From NCBI GenBank assembly GCA_028641055.1, contig CM054058.1, positions 88,981,927 through 89,045,926 of the forward strand: a DNA stretch of 64,000 bases. Reading direction: 5' to 3'. Positions 24,196 to 36,072 of this stretch are shown here, one piece after another (within the stretch, counting starts at the first letter, position 1; each line of letters starts with the position of its first letter). The stretch comes from Alopecurus myosuroides. Its lineage: Eukaryota; Streptophyta; Magnoliopsida; Poales; Poaceae. The translations under genes and the position numbers were made by a program. The notes under the pieces were generated by a model, which saw only the letters and a list, made by a program, of their open reading frames with translations, did not search any database and had not been told where the DNA came from.

Positions 24196-24364
24196 GCGCC
24201 AGACCACGCTCAAGAAACGGCCACACAATTGACCAGCTGGAAAGATCTGCAACTGAAATCCTGCTTCTTGTTTGCGAGCAGTGCACTGGCAAAGGAAGTA
24301 GGTGAGTGATCTGAAACTGCCTCTGACTAGTGAGTGACAGTGGGAGAAGAGAAGGGGGGTTGGT

Positions 24365-24375
24365 CTTATATTTAT
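24365..24375 (-). promoter_or_regulatory. Possible TATA box of the IDD gene
   Basis: On the minus strand ATAAATATAAG lies about 170 bp upstream of the chosen ATG, leaving a 5' UTR of about 140 bp. Spacing is plausible. There is no other support. Confidence 0.4.
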
Positions 24376-24379
24376 GCCG

Positions 24380-25801
24380 TCTCTATTCTCTGTTCAACTT
24401 TTTTCACACATCGCCACATTCCAGTTTATACCTTTCAACGCTTGTTCATGTCTTTATCTGTGTGTGTCAGTGCTGACTTGAGTGTACACTTCACATGTCC
24501 TTGGTGTTACGCATTCGAAAGATCTACTCTTAATTTCACACATCATGCATCTGCACAGTACTTAATTTGTTTTAAAGTAATCTAAGCTAGATCTACTACT
24601 CTTTTCTATCAAGAAGAAACTTAATATTGACGTCCGTGGTGTTGGAAATATCTTGTAGCAGTGTTTTTTTTTCCTATTGAAAAACAGTGCATCATTTGGA
24701 TCTAGTACACCTTCGTTGTTGCCACCCTCGGGATCGGTTCCTGCTAGAGACAACGCTCAAGTTTTCCCGGGAGTAGGAGGTGTATTATAATACACTTGTT
24801 TCTTGCCGTGAGAGCAACTCGTGGTCAAGTTGAGGGGTTTCTTGTTTGCCTTGTTTTCTTGCCTAGGGCCTCCCTGCCTAGTTTTCAATTCAGAGGCAAT
24901 CAACTGTTTGATTTTAAAATGTGGTTACCGATCCCCAAAACCACTCTTCTCGTGCTAGCAATTACTCCGTAAATTTAAGTTGAGGAGTATGTATTCTTTT
25001 GTTAAAAATAAGTTAAATTTGATATAGTTAAGCATAACATATGACATTTTATATATGCTAGATGGGATCAGGGCTAAAGGCACTTGCTACGTTACCGAAT
25101 TCATTGACGAGGAACCTCGGGATTGACAGGGGAATGACAATGATGATGCATGGTGCATGGATGCGTAAAATGGAGCATGAACCTAACATAGGAGACATAC
25201 TAGGTTGGACACACCAATGCCAATATATACAAAGATAAAAAAAAAAATCCGTTTCAAAAAAGCAAAGCATACAAATATGGTAGAAACTTCAAAACCGACT
25301 CCATCCGTTCACAATTACATTACGTTCTAGGTTTAGTCGAAATCAAACTTTGTAAATATTAACCAAATACATAGCAAAAAAATTCAACGCCTTCAATATA
25401 AATTTATTAGTCATCGCAAAATATGAAATGCATTTGATAGAACGTGCTTAATTAATTTTGAGTATATATTTAAATACTTGTATTATTGGCTATTGGTTCA
25501 TTATATGAACTAGATGTGTTTTTTTTATAAAAGACGTAGGTTGATCTGTGATAAACGGTGAAATTGTATTCTAAGTTGAAACACGAAGGTTTCATCTAGA
25601 ATGGCTTAGACGGTAGTCGATCAAATGATTAAGGGGTATTATGATAGAAAAGAGCTTCTTCGTAATACATATGGTTCATACAACCTCAAAAAGGTTAATG
25701 ATGAATGTCTTGGACACATTGTTTTGCATGAGTGTTCACTTACGTCTTCTATTTGATGGATTTATACAACTGGTTTATTGCCGATTGTGCAAGTGAGAGA
25801 C
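24380..25801. other. Intergenic, upstream of IDD
   Basis: AT-rich. 25298-25440 resembles one arm of a decayed Stowaway (CTCCATCCGTTCAC..AAACTTTGTAAATATT). A run of A is at 25241. No gene is seen. Confidence 0.4.
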
Positions 25802-26085
25802 TGTTGGATGTATGTCCAAAATGAAATAATAATTGTACATCTGTTTCATAATTATGATTTATATTACCATTCTATAACAGACGTGGCTCCCGAATACGAA
25901 ATTCTGAGGAAAACTCACACTCACGTGTAGTAACATGAACAAAGTATCAAACCCTAGTCTTGGGTTTTACGACTAATTCATTGGATGATTGATGGTTGTG
26001 TTTTTCTGTTCATGGACATTGTTTATGTCAGCATCAATGAATAACATATTGTTGGAAGGGAACAATATGACTGTATATACCCTAG

Positions 26086-26175
26086 TAATTGATATGATGA
26101 TAGATTCCATTAAGACATATTTGTCCTTAATAATTGATATGATGATAGATTCCATTAAGACATCTTTGTCCTTAA
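26086..26175 (+). repeat. 45-bp tandem duplication
   Basis: Two copies of a 45-bp unit starting TAATTGATATGATGATAGAT, at 26086 and 26131, differing at one position. It lies within LTR debris and encodes nothing. Confidence 0.85.
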
Positions 26176-26595
26176 CGGAATATCATGGCACAGTTATATT
26201 ACAACATATTCTTTGACCATGAGGTTATCGGGGTTGTATATTCTGGTGGTTTTTGGTACTATCTAGTGTCACACCGTAAACTGGGTGAACATAACGGCAA
26301 CTACTTGGTAGTTTTATAGGAGTATATTATCTCGATGTTCTCATATGGAATTACTCTTTCGTAAAAAGAGAGATACAAGTCTAGGCCCACCCGGTATTCT
26401 TGATGTCCATACATTTTTGAGACAATGCATGATGATGATACATCATGTTCGATATCATAATACTGTAATGAGTAAAACAAAGCTTACCGGCTAACGAGAT
26501 AGATAAAAGTATAGTGAACCAAAGATTGTTTCACGGCAATACTGAAATCCATTATCTCGGGTAAGTTCAGTATCGTGAGTAATGCGGGTATTGTA

Positions 26596-26689
26596 CTCCC
26601 TCTGATCCGTTTTAAGTGTCGCCACAAATAAACGTACGGAGTACAACTCTCTAGCTATCGTGGCGACAATTATTTGGGATCGGAGGGAG
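26596..26689. mobile_element. Stowaway MITE
   Basis: 94 bp, ends CTCCCTCTGATCC and GGATCGGAGGGAG, TA on each side. GTGTCGCC..GGCGACA extends the inverted repeat inward. It is inserted in the LTR fragment. Confidence 0.9.
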
Positions 26690-27346
26690 TATATAATAAC
26701 CAAAAGGTTAAAAAATATAGGTTCATAGTTTGTGGGAGTCAATATGGGCGTCCGTGGCCCCGCTATTGATTCTTGATAAGGAAAGAGTTTCCAGTTTCAT
26801 GTCTACACACTTTCGGACCTGTAGGGTAACACACGTAAGTTAGGGCTGGTTTATGTGTATATTGGTAGATCCATATCAATAAGGAGTATCATCGGAATGG
26901 TGTTTCTGCGTGATACATATATTTTATATATCGGAGATAATTTATGATGAGGGCACTAGATGTCCCAGAGTGATATAAAAAGTTTCTATTAGTACTGAAA
27001 TTTACTTTGGAGTTTTTCTGAGAGAGAAAATGAAGTTGCACACTTTTCGCGGCAAGTGCAAAGGGGCATGACATGTCCGGATGTAGAAAATAATTTTATT
27101 ACACCGTTAGATAAGGTTGATGATTTTATCTAAAGGGTCACAAGATTCCGAAATAGTTTCGGACAAAAACCGAAAACGGGGAGGGGGAGTGCCCGAGGGG
27201 GGCATGAATGCCCCCGTGGTCGGACCCATATTTTGGGGGCTGCCAGGTGGGCCCCAAGGCACCACCCATGGCGAATCATCCTCCCTGCATTTTCTCGTAA
27301 TTTAATTGTAGAGAAAAATGAGAATAAAAGGGAAAACGGGAAAAGG

Positions 27347-28883
27347 AAAAGTGGAGGTGGATTTGGACTTTACATGGGATTTCAATCCGAATTCCACTAG
27401 GAGGGGGGGGGGGCGTGCGGCCACCCTTAGTGGTGCGGCCACCTCCTAGTTGGATTGAGGGGGGGGGGACTCCTTCCCCCCAAGGAAGGTCTCCCCCTCA
27501 TCCGACTATATAAATGATCCCAGGGCTCTAAGCAAAATATATCAATTGGCTCTCAATCCCCTCTCTATCTCTCTAGTAGAATTAGAGGGTGTAATTAGAT
27601 CTTATTCTAATTGGGGTTTTAAGGTGTCCTCTACAATTCTACCTAAAAGTGCATTTCTTAATACCCAGTGTTTTGTGTGTTAGTTAACAATACTAATGAT
27701 ATTATTTATAAAGGTGTTAAGTGGTGCAGGTGTTTAGTTATTCACTCACATCGAACACCGAAAAAAGGTGAAGATAGATCAGCCATATTTTCTCCCGGTG
27801 GTAACTGGATAGTTCAACCGGATATTTTGGATCAACCAGAATATCCGGTTGTGAAGATTTTCTCCGAAAATGGCTAAGGAAGAAATTTTGCTGAGTAATG
27901 GAGGTAGCCGGAAATTTCAACCAGAAATTTCCAGGGCAACTGGATATTCCGATTGGGAAGGATCAATCCAAAAACGGCTAAGGACTTGGAGTCCTTGCGC
28001 ACTTGAGTCAACCGGAATTCCCGGTTGGAAGTGAATAGCTCAAAATTTCTGCTAAGTCAGAAAACAAATTTCATACTGGCGGTTACCCAGGAAACCAGAA
28101 TTTCCGGTTTGTTCAACTGCTATCGTATTCTCAAATCGGAAACAGAACAACTAACCGAATATCCGGTTCAAGTTTGAACCGGAATATCCGGCTCCATTTT
28201 CTTCCTGCAACGACCATATTTACAGAGGGGGTATAAATACCCTCCCTCTTCCCCAAGAGCTCCAGTTCGTCCAAGCTATTAAATGCACATTTATTGAGCT
28301 CACAAAATCCAAGATTTCTCCCAATCCCTAGACCCAAACTCGTTGATCTTTGGAGGATTGAAGGAGAAGGCCCCGATATACATCTTCACCAACTCGTTCT
28401 TCATTTCCCCCTTATTTTCTTTAGGGATTTGAGTCTAGAGTTTATCTGTGCAAAACCTAGACTCCATTGTTACTCACTTCTTGTTTGTATAAGATATGTT
28501 GATGTTATTGGGAGCCCCTAATTAGGTTGTGGGTGTGTACCTCAAACTCATTGTAAAGGCACCGATTTTCGCCTCAAGGGAATCAATATTGGAAGGTGAA
28601 CTAGGCCTTTGTGGCAAAGTTCATCGGAGAATAGGGTGAGGCCTTTGTGGTTTTTAGTAGGACTTTGTGGCAAAACTCACACCCCTCCAACGAGACGTAC
28701 TCTCCTCAAAAGGAGGATTTTTTGTTTGTATCTTCCTTAGTGTAGCCCTTGAAATATAGGTAAATTCACCTTAGTTGAATAATCTAGAGAATTTACCTTC
28801 GTGTTAAGCCTAAATCGAAAAAGTATAAAAAATTGGAGCTAGCACCTATTCACCCCCTCTCTAGGTTCCCATACTATCGTTCA
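27347..28883 (+). mobile_element. 5' LTR of the Sirevirus-like element
   Basis: About 1.5 kb. The start is set by homology with the sequence just after the PPT (38034). The end TATCGTTCA is just before the PBS. Two TATA-like sites: CTATATAAAT near 27506 and GTATAAATAC at 28231. CCGGAATTTCCGG-type palindromes are near 27810-27850, 28010, 28095 and 28150-28195. Confidence 0.65.
28231..28240 (+). promoter_or_regulatory. Likely TATA box of the Sirevirus-like LTR
   Basis: GTATAAATAC in a GGGGG..CCCTCC context, about 650 bp before the PBS. The 3' LTR is broken before this point. Confidence 0.5.
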
Positions 28884-28885
28884 AT

Positions 28886-28898
28886 TGGTATTAGAGCC
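28886..28898 (+). other. Primer binding site of the Sirevirus-like element
   Basis: TGGTATTAGAGCC, one change from the initiator-Met tRNA complement, two bases after the LTR end. Confidence 0.75.
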
Positions 28899-31800
28899 TC
28901 GTCTCTTATTTTTGGCTTAACCGCCTATGATTTTAGTATGGCCATCGAAGAGGAAGCCTACGGGATCGCGGCACCGGCCACCATGGATGATCTCAAGGAA
29001 TTGAAAAGTTCCTCGACCTCCTCCATGGAGTCCCAAATGAAGGAGTTGCGTGATTTGATGACGCAACTCTTGAAATCCAAATCTCCTGCAACCGCATCTT
29101 CGGCTCTTCCGGAAGACATTCTAGATGATAAGAGTGATGATGAGGAGCGTGAAGATTTTAAAAGTGAATCTCAACTCCCTAAGAAATCTTCACCTTCTAA
29201 GGCAAAGGATGGAACGGAAGGCTACCATAATGTTCCCGGTAGCTACTCCCCCCAATCCTCCTATCCCACATTCTCATATAAACAATAGAGACGACCCTCC
29301 TAAAATTGATGCGTATTGTTTTAGTAAATAACAATATTTCATGAAAACTCACATGAACTCTTCTTGCATCGAGATATGGAGAGTCACTGAAGATGGATAC
29401 ATGTCCAACAATCCAAAGAACTTGACAAGAAGAGAAGTGGTTGATTGTCAACTCAATTTCGTGGCTTTACAAATGATTCAACAAGCCGCAGGTGAAAAGA
29501 TCATGCCGCATCTTCAACATTACTATGCCGCCAAAGAAACATGGGAAGATCTTGTATCCATGCTTGAGTACAATGAAAGCATGAAGAAGAATAGGTATGC
29601 TACCTTGAGCAATGAGGCCGAAGCGTTCTATATGCATGATGGTGAGAACCATGAGGACATGTACCAAAGACTCAAGACCCTCGCCACCCCCTTTAGTGAT
29701 CTTGGTGCCAGTCATGTGAATGATGCTTGGATGAAGAGGAAGTACGTGAGTGACCTCATGCCATTTGATCCCGTGGACTTGAAGAACCTTCAAGGAAGAC
29801 ACAACTATCACCTCATGACCTCAACCGAGGTGATTCAAGAGATGGCCTCTTTCCAAGATCAAACAAATCTTGCTCATGACACTCGTGCTCATGCTATTGG
29901 AATGCACAAAGAAGAATCCGTTGCTTAGAAGTCCAAGGTCATGACCAAGATGGTGGACCATCAAGAAGTTGTTGAATCAAAAGAAGACTTGGCTCCTTTG
30001 AATGATCAAGAGTATGATCCGGTGCTTAAGGACTTAATTACTCTTGTGTGCAAAGGTTTTTGAAGAATCCTCCCAAGGCCAAGTCATATGTTGAGGGGAA
30101 GACCAAGGAAAGCTATGGAAAGGAAGGGACTCAATAAGCAAGGTCTTGTTTCAATTCTCAAAACAAGTATCATTTTGTTGCCGAGTGCTCTTTTGAGAAT
30201 AGAGAAAGTAAAGGAGGGAAACTTCTCAAGGATAAGTCAAAGATCCCTCAGAAGAAACCTCTCTTCAAGAAGAAACCTTTCAACAAGAAACCATCTTCAA
30301 GGTTTCTGCTAGTGACACAAGAAGAGTATGATTCGAGTGATGATGAAGAAGAAGAAACTAAAAATGAAGTGGTTGCTATTGCTATTGATCATCATCTCCA
30401 CAACTCTTTGAATCCCCCAATTATAATCTTCCTCTACCTTCCGCAAAGTGCTTCATGGCTAAGGCCATTGAGCTAGGTATCATTTTCGAGCACCTCTAAG
30501 ACTCCAAATGAAAAGAATAACCTTGCTAGTCTTAGTGTAGAAGATGAAATTGCTTCTTTGGGACTATTTATGTCCAATGTGCAAGGTGAGACCAAAAGAT
30601 ACTTTGATGTTCTCATGAGACAATTGGGATAGGCTCAAGAAGCTCTTGAGAAGAAAGGTGATACCGAAAGAGAGGATGCAATTGAAAAAGCATCTCTCAC
30701 TATTTCTTTTGAGGAAGAGCATGAGCTTCGAGTCTCTCTTGAGGAGAAACTTAAAACTATAGAAGAGTCACATAATGAACTAATGTCTCAACTCACTAAG
30801 GAACATGATCGTGTCATTGCTAAATATAAATTGGCTAAAAAGAAATATGTTGAGTTTAGGGTTGATCATGATAAACTAACCGATGAGTTAAAGAAGATCA
30901 CCGAGGCTCATAAGGCCTTGGAGGGTGAATACTGCACCCTCAACAAGTCACATGAACAAACTCAAAATCAACTAGATCAATTTAATGTGCCTAGTACCTC
31001 TTGTGATCATGCAAATATTATTGAGGAGAATGCTAGGTTGAAGGATGAGCTTGCAAGGCTAAAGGGAAAGGGCCCTAGTGTTTAGAAAGTGGTTTTGCAA
31101 CAACAAGCTGTGGCTCCAAGGCCACAAAATGGAAAGAAAGGTCTTGTCTTTGTTACCAAGAGTAATAACAATAATAAGAAGAACAAGAAGAAGGCCAAGC
31201 CCGCATAAGCAAAAAAGAATGTTGGTGCGAGTGCCATTGTAATTAGGGGCGACACTACTCGTAGCAATATCGGGGGAACTAAAAATCCTCATCATTTCTT
31301 ATATGTTGATTTTTATGGTGTTGTGAAAGCTAAATATGTTGGTCCTATTTAGGTTTACATTGAATACACTATTTGGGTTCCAAAGACCCTTGTTGCTAAC
31401 ATGAGAGGACCCTCCTCGGGTCCTAACTCTATTCAATGATTTCTTGTAGGACTATGCTTCCGATGGGTCAAAATGGGTACTTGAAAGTGGATGTACAAGT
31501 CATATGACCGGAAGCAAAGAGATTATGAAGGAGTTGCGACCAAATATAAATCAAGCAGCCGTCACTTATGGAGATAAGTCCAAGTCTAAGGTAATGGGGT
31601 TTGGCAAGGTGGTTGTTGCTCCTAACATCACTCTTGTTATTGTCACACTTGTCGAATCCCTTGGTTTCAATTTACTTTCCGCTCGTGCTTTAGGAAAGAT
31701 GGGTTTGTTCGTCTTCTTTGAACATGACATCGTGGTCCTTCTGTGGAGCAATACTCTAGACGACGCATACGTAGGGCATGTCGAAAATGAGTTATATGTG

Positions 31801-32923
31801 GTAGACTTTTTGGAGTCTACCAACACTCAACCGATGTGTCTCTTCGAAAATGCGGATGTGGGATGGTTGTGGCATCTCCGCCTATCCAAATGTCAACATG
31901 AGAACTTTGCAAAGTCTTCACAAAGGTGTCCACATCCTCGGACTAAAATAAAATGTTTCCTTGGCAAAAAATTGTGTCTGTAGGACTTGTGTTGAAGAAA
32001 GATTCATGATTTAGCCCATCCAAGCAAGACCATTATCTTATAAAAGAGGATCTTGGAGCTTCTCCATGTTGATTTCTTTTGTGCCGTGCCTGAGGCAAGT
32101 CTTGGTGGAAAGAAGTAATTGCTTTGTTATTTTCGATGATTATTCAAGATATACTCGGGTTTATTTCTTCAAGTTGAAGAGTGAGACCCAACAAACCATC
32201 ATCGAATTCTCCAACCAAGTGCAATGCCAACACAATGTTTCTATCTTTTCCATTAGAAGTGACAATGCCTCCTAGTTCAAGAACTACACTCTAAATGAAT
32301 TTCTTAGTGATGAGGGGATTCGTTATAATTATTCTGCCGCATATACCCCGCAACAAAATGGTGTAGCCGAAAGGAAGAACCGGGACCTCTTGGATATGGC
32401 TAGGACCATGTTGGCGGAGGCAACAAACCAAATATAGCCTACTTCTATGTCTTATATTGTAAGTGTTTCTATTTGGTAAAAGGTGTTTTTTTTAATCTAA
32501 ATCCCAATACAAATATATTGAGGGTACATTTGTTTGTTAAGGTGATGAATCCCAAACTTATAGAGTCTTTGACAAGGCCTCACGGATTGTCATTAAAACT
32601 AGTAGTGTGGTGTTCGAAGAAAATGATGGCTCCCAAGTGGAGCTATTTCATGTTTCTGGTGTAGATGTTGAAATGCCTCAAGAATCCATAGAAAGGATGA
32701 GTGCAGGATTTTTCCGCCCCATCGAGGGATACCTTGTGGCAGATCTAGAAGAAGTATGATCTACTCAAGTGTAGCCCTTGTCTACAATAGAAGAACGTGC
32801 CAATGGAGCAAGTGAAGCACCAAGCCAAGGACAAGTACACGGCCCTCCTCTTGTTTATCAAGTTGCTACGCAAGAACCAATTCTCCTATCATTCAAGGTA
32901 GCCAAGATCAAGGTCAAGATCAA

Positions 32924-33582
32924 CTAGTAGGAAACAGGCTATAGCCACCAGCTTACCGCTGGGAAACAACAATTGGTGTGTGCTAGTGCTATTACGCCGG
33001 GAAACGCGACTCGGTGTTCTCTAGCGCTACCCAGCTTACCGCTGGCGAACGCGCCACTTTGTTCGTGAGCAAATTTCCAATCCGACCTCACCCGGGTTTA
33101 CCCGGTGAGGTTTTCACAGAATCGGCAAATTCAAAAAGGAAAAAAAGTTATTTGAGATAGACGAATTTTTCCTACAAAATCAAGTTAATAAAAATTCAAA
33201 ATATTTTTTTTTAAGAAAAGATGATAAGGATGTCATATTTGGATTCCTCGTATTTTTATGATCAATTTAGACATATCATTTGTCGTATTTTAATTACGGA
33301 TTTGTAGATATGGTCCAATAGTTAAGAGGGTTGATAGTACTATACTTACAAGAAAGATTGAGTTGTTCCTAGTTGCTCATAGGGATGGAACTAAGAAGTT
33401 AAGCGTGTCGGGGCTATAGTAGTGGGAGGATGGGTGACCGAGCGGGAAGTGGACAATTAAAATTGAAATAAAGCAAAAAAAAAAAGAAAAAAAAATCTGC
33501 ATTGCAATTAAAGGTTCCACAATTCAAATGTTTTGCAATTTTTTTAAAAAATAATGCGAAAAATTTATTTTGAAATTTAAGT
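32924..33582. mobile_element. 659-bp unclassified insertion in the Sirevirus-like pol
   Basis: Splits pol between the integrase tail and the RT linker. Flanks share GATCAA (32918-32923 and 33583-33588), a possible target duplication. The left end CTAGTAGGAAACAGGCTAT resembles grass CACTA termini, but no matching right end is seen. Inside are two CAGCTTACCGCTGG copies, a 5S rRNA-like block (33383-33450) and an A-rich tract (33475-33496). Confidence 0.5.
33383..33450 (+). pseudogene. 5S rRNA-like sequence (partial)
   Basis: About 68 bp matching the middle and 3' part of plant 5S rRNA, including the internal promoter box A (AGTTAAGCGTG) and box C (GGATGGGTGACC), with roughly 80% identity by eye. 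The 5' third of 5S rRNA is missing and the 3' end diverges after GGGAAGT. An A-rich tract follows 25 bp later. It may be a 5S-derived retroposon or a 5S module inside a transposon, as in Cassandra TRIM LTRs. Confidence 0.72.
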
Positions 33583-36072
33583 GATCAAGTGATTCTTCCT
33601 CGCAATAATAAGGAGACCGAAGTCCTTCGTGCCGCAAGGGTGTCTAGAGCCTTGAAGCGTATTGATGCCCTCGATGATAAGGTTTTGAGTGATGTGCAAT
33701 GCAAAAGGTTCACAAGATCTGAACTCGCAAGATTTAGTGAGCATAAAGCTCACATATCCACGGTGGAACCAAAGAAAGTGTTTGAGTCTCTTGGGGACTC
33801 GGATTGGTTGGAAGCTATGCATGATGATCTCAATAATTTCGAGCGCAAAAAAGTGTGAAAGCTAGTTGAGAAGCCCAAAGATTGCCGCAATGTTATAGTC
33901 ACCAAGTGGATCTTCAAGAAAAATCAAGATGAGCATGGAAATTTTTATAAGGAACAAGGAAATATTGTAGCTCAAGATTACTCCTAAGTGGAAGGAATTT
34001 ACTTTGGTGAAAACTATGCTCCTGTGGCTCGCTTTGAGTCCATCTGTATCATTCTTGCATATGCATCATCTCACAACTTTAAATTGCAACAAATGGACGT
34101 AAAAAGTGCTTTTCTAAATGGTCCCTTCAAAGAGTTGGATATGTTAAGCAACCACCGGGTTTTGAGAACCCCAACTTCCCTAAACATGTCTACGAGATTG
34201 ATAAGGCGCTCTATGGACTTAAACAAGCACCACATGTGTGGTATGAGCATCTTCGAGAGTTGTTGAAAGACCATGGATTTGAAGTTCGCAAATCGATCCC
34301 ACAATTTTCACAAAGAGGGTTAAAGGGGAAATTTTCATATGCCAACTATATGTTGATGATATTATATTTTTCTCAACTAATCAAGCTTTCAATGATGAAT
34401 TCTCAAAGCTTATGGCTGACAGGTTTGAGATGTCTATGATGGGATAATTGAGATTCTTTCTTGGCTTTGATATAAAGAAATTGGCTAGATGAACTTTCAT
34501 CTCTCAAACCAAGTACACTCAAGACATGCTCAACAGGTTTAACTTCCAAGGTGCTAAAGAGAAGGTCTCTCCAATGCAAACCAAATGCTATCTCAAGCGC
34601 AATTCAGATGATAAAGATGGGGACCACAATTTGTATCATTCTATGATTGGTTATTTTGTTTATCTTGTGAATCTAGGCCCGATATTGTGTTGAGTGTAGG
34701 AGTGTGTGCAAGGTATCAAGCGACTCCTAAGGAAACGAAATTTGGTGGCGGTCCACATGATCTTTCGGTATTTGGTTTTGGTTCATGGTACCCAAAGGGG
34801 GCACAATTTTCTCTCAGTGGGTACATGGACTCGGATTGAGACAGAGATCAAGATGATAGGAAATCGACTTCGTGAGCTTACCAATTCCTGGTAGGTATTT
34901 GGTGAGTTGATCTTCTAAGAAGTAAAATTATACATGTCTCTCCACCGCCGAAAACGAGTATGTGGCGGCCGTTAGTGCTCTCACCCAATTGACATGAATG
35001 AGGCAAACCCTCAAAGAGTATGATGTTCATTTGGATAAGATGTCGCTGTTGTGTGATAGTGAGAGTGCCATCAAGATCGTCTACAACCCCGTGCAACACA
35101 CAAGGTCAAAGAATATTGAAATTCTTCATCGTTTCATCCGGTGTCATGTGGCAAGAGGTGATATTGAGCTAGCCTATTTACCAACCAAGGATAATCTCCT
35201 GAACATCTTCACGAAGCCTCTAGATGATTCAAGATTTATGTTTTTGAGGAATGAGCTTAATGTCATCGATTCAAGGAGTTTGACTTAAGGATCTTGCACA
35301 CACGCCTATAGTTCACTATGTGTTTGGGTTTAGATGTAGGCATGGACATAGGGGGAGTGTTATCCTAACATATTGGGTTCTCCCTCCCCCATTATGCCCA
35401 AAGATTTTTTTTTATATATCTCTATTTTTCTAATGTTGAACAATGAGCTAAAATGTTGAGAATTGGCAATGCACTCAAGATACATATTCGCAGTGTCATA
35501 CCATACTATCTTATATGGTGGCCTAGGCCACCAACCTCTTTGTTGCGAATAGCTGGATCTTAGTTGGATTTTTTTGGATTTCATCACATTTATCTCTTTT
35601 TTTAGCTAAGAGTTTTTGTGGGAAACTCTCTCTAACTTGGCATGTTTGTTTGATTATTGCAAGTAAGAGGGAGAGGTACTATTTTCAGTTTGGTTGTCTA
35701 AACCTAAGTCTTCCCACCCAAAAGCCAAAAATCTATCCCATACACAAGTCTTTGAATACCTTGAAGTTTGGGTTCTGGTGGTAGCTGGAATTTTCGGGCT
35801 AGTTCTACATCGGAATTTCCGGTTCGACTCGGAATATCCGGTTCAAAATTGAATCGGAATTTCCGGCCGGGCAAAATTTCTTCAAAATACGAGGAGGTTG
35901 GGGCGAGGAGCGGTTTCCTGTTCTTTCTCCACCCCAACCTCCTCCTCCTCCATAGGCACCATCCCTATGAACCCTAGCCCTCTCGGCTACTTCCTCCACC
36001 GGATTCCTTCAGTTTTGGCTGGATCTGGTGCTCCTCCTCCCCGGGAACCAAATCTTTCTAGCTTCTTTCTCC

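Larger units (their letters stand above)
25802..27346 (+). mobile_element. LTR fragment, BARE/Angela-like, plus orientation
   Basis: Starts TGTTGGATGTATGTCC. In order it keeps phrases I associate with Triticeae BARE/Angela LTRs: CCGTAAACTGGGTG, GGCCCACCCGGTA, CGGGTAAG.TCAGTATCG, GGAGTCAATATGGGCGTCC, and a GC-rich GGCCCCAAGGC segment. A Stowaway lies inside. It abuts the Sirevirus-like LTR at about 27347. Lineage assignment is from memory. Confidence 0.5.
28938..35288 (+). pseudogene. Gag-pol of the Sirevirus-like element (decayed)
   Basis: Gag starts near ATG 28938 (MAIEEEAYG). The UBN2/gag-like region is 29341-29928, a zinc-knuckle remnant near 30150-30195 has one Cys lost, and a long coiled coil is encoded at 30640-31085. 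The protease motif near 31485 reads ESGCTSHMTG, so the usual catalytic Asp is Glu. Integrase spans about 31855-32440 ([13 protein letters not shown] at its end). A 659-bp insertion sits at 32924-33582. RT is 33860-34440 with YVDD at 34349-34360. RNase H runs to 35288. Numerous stops and frameshifts occur. It is not functional. Confidence 0.8.
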
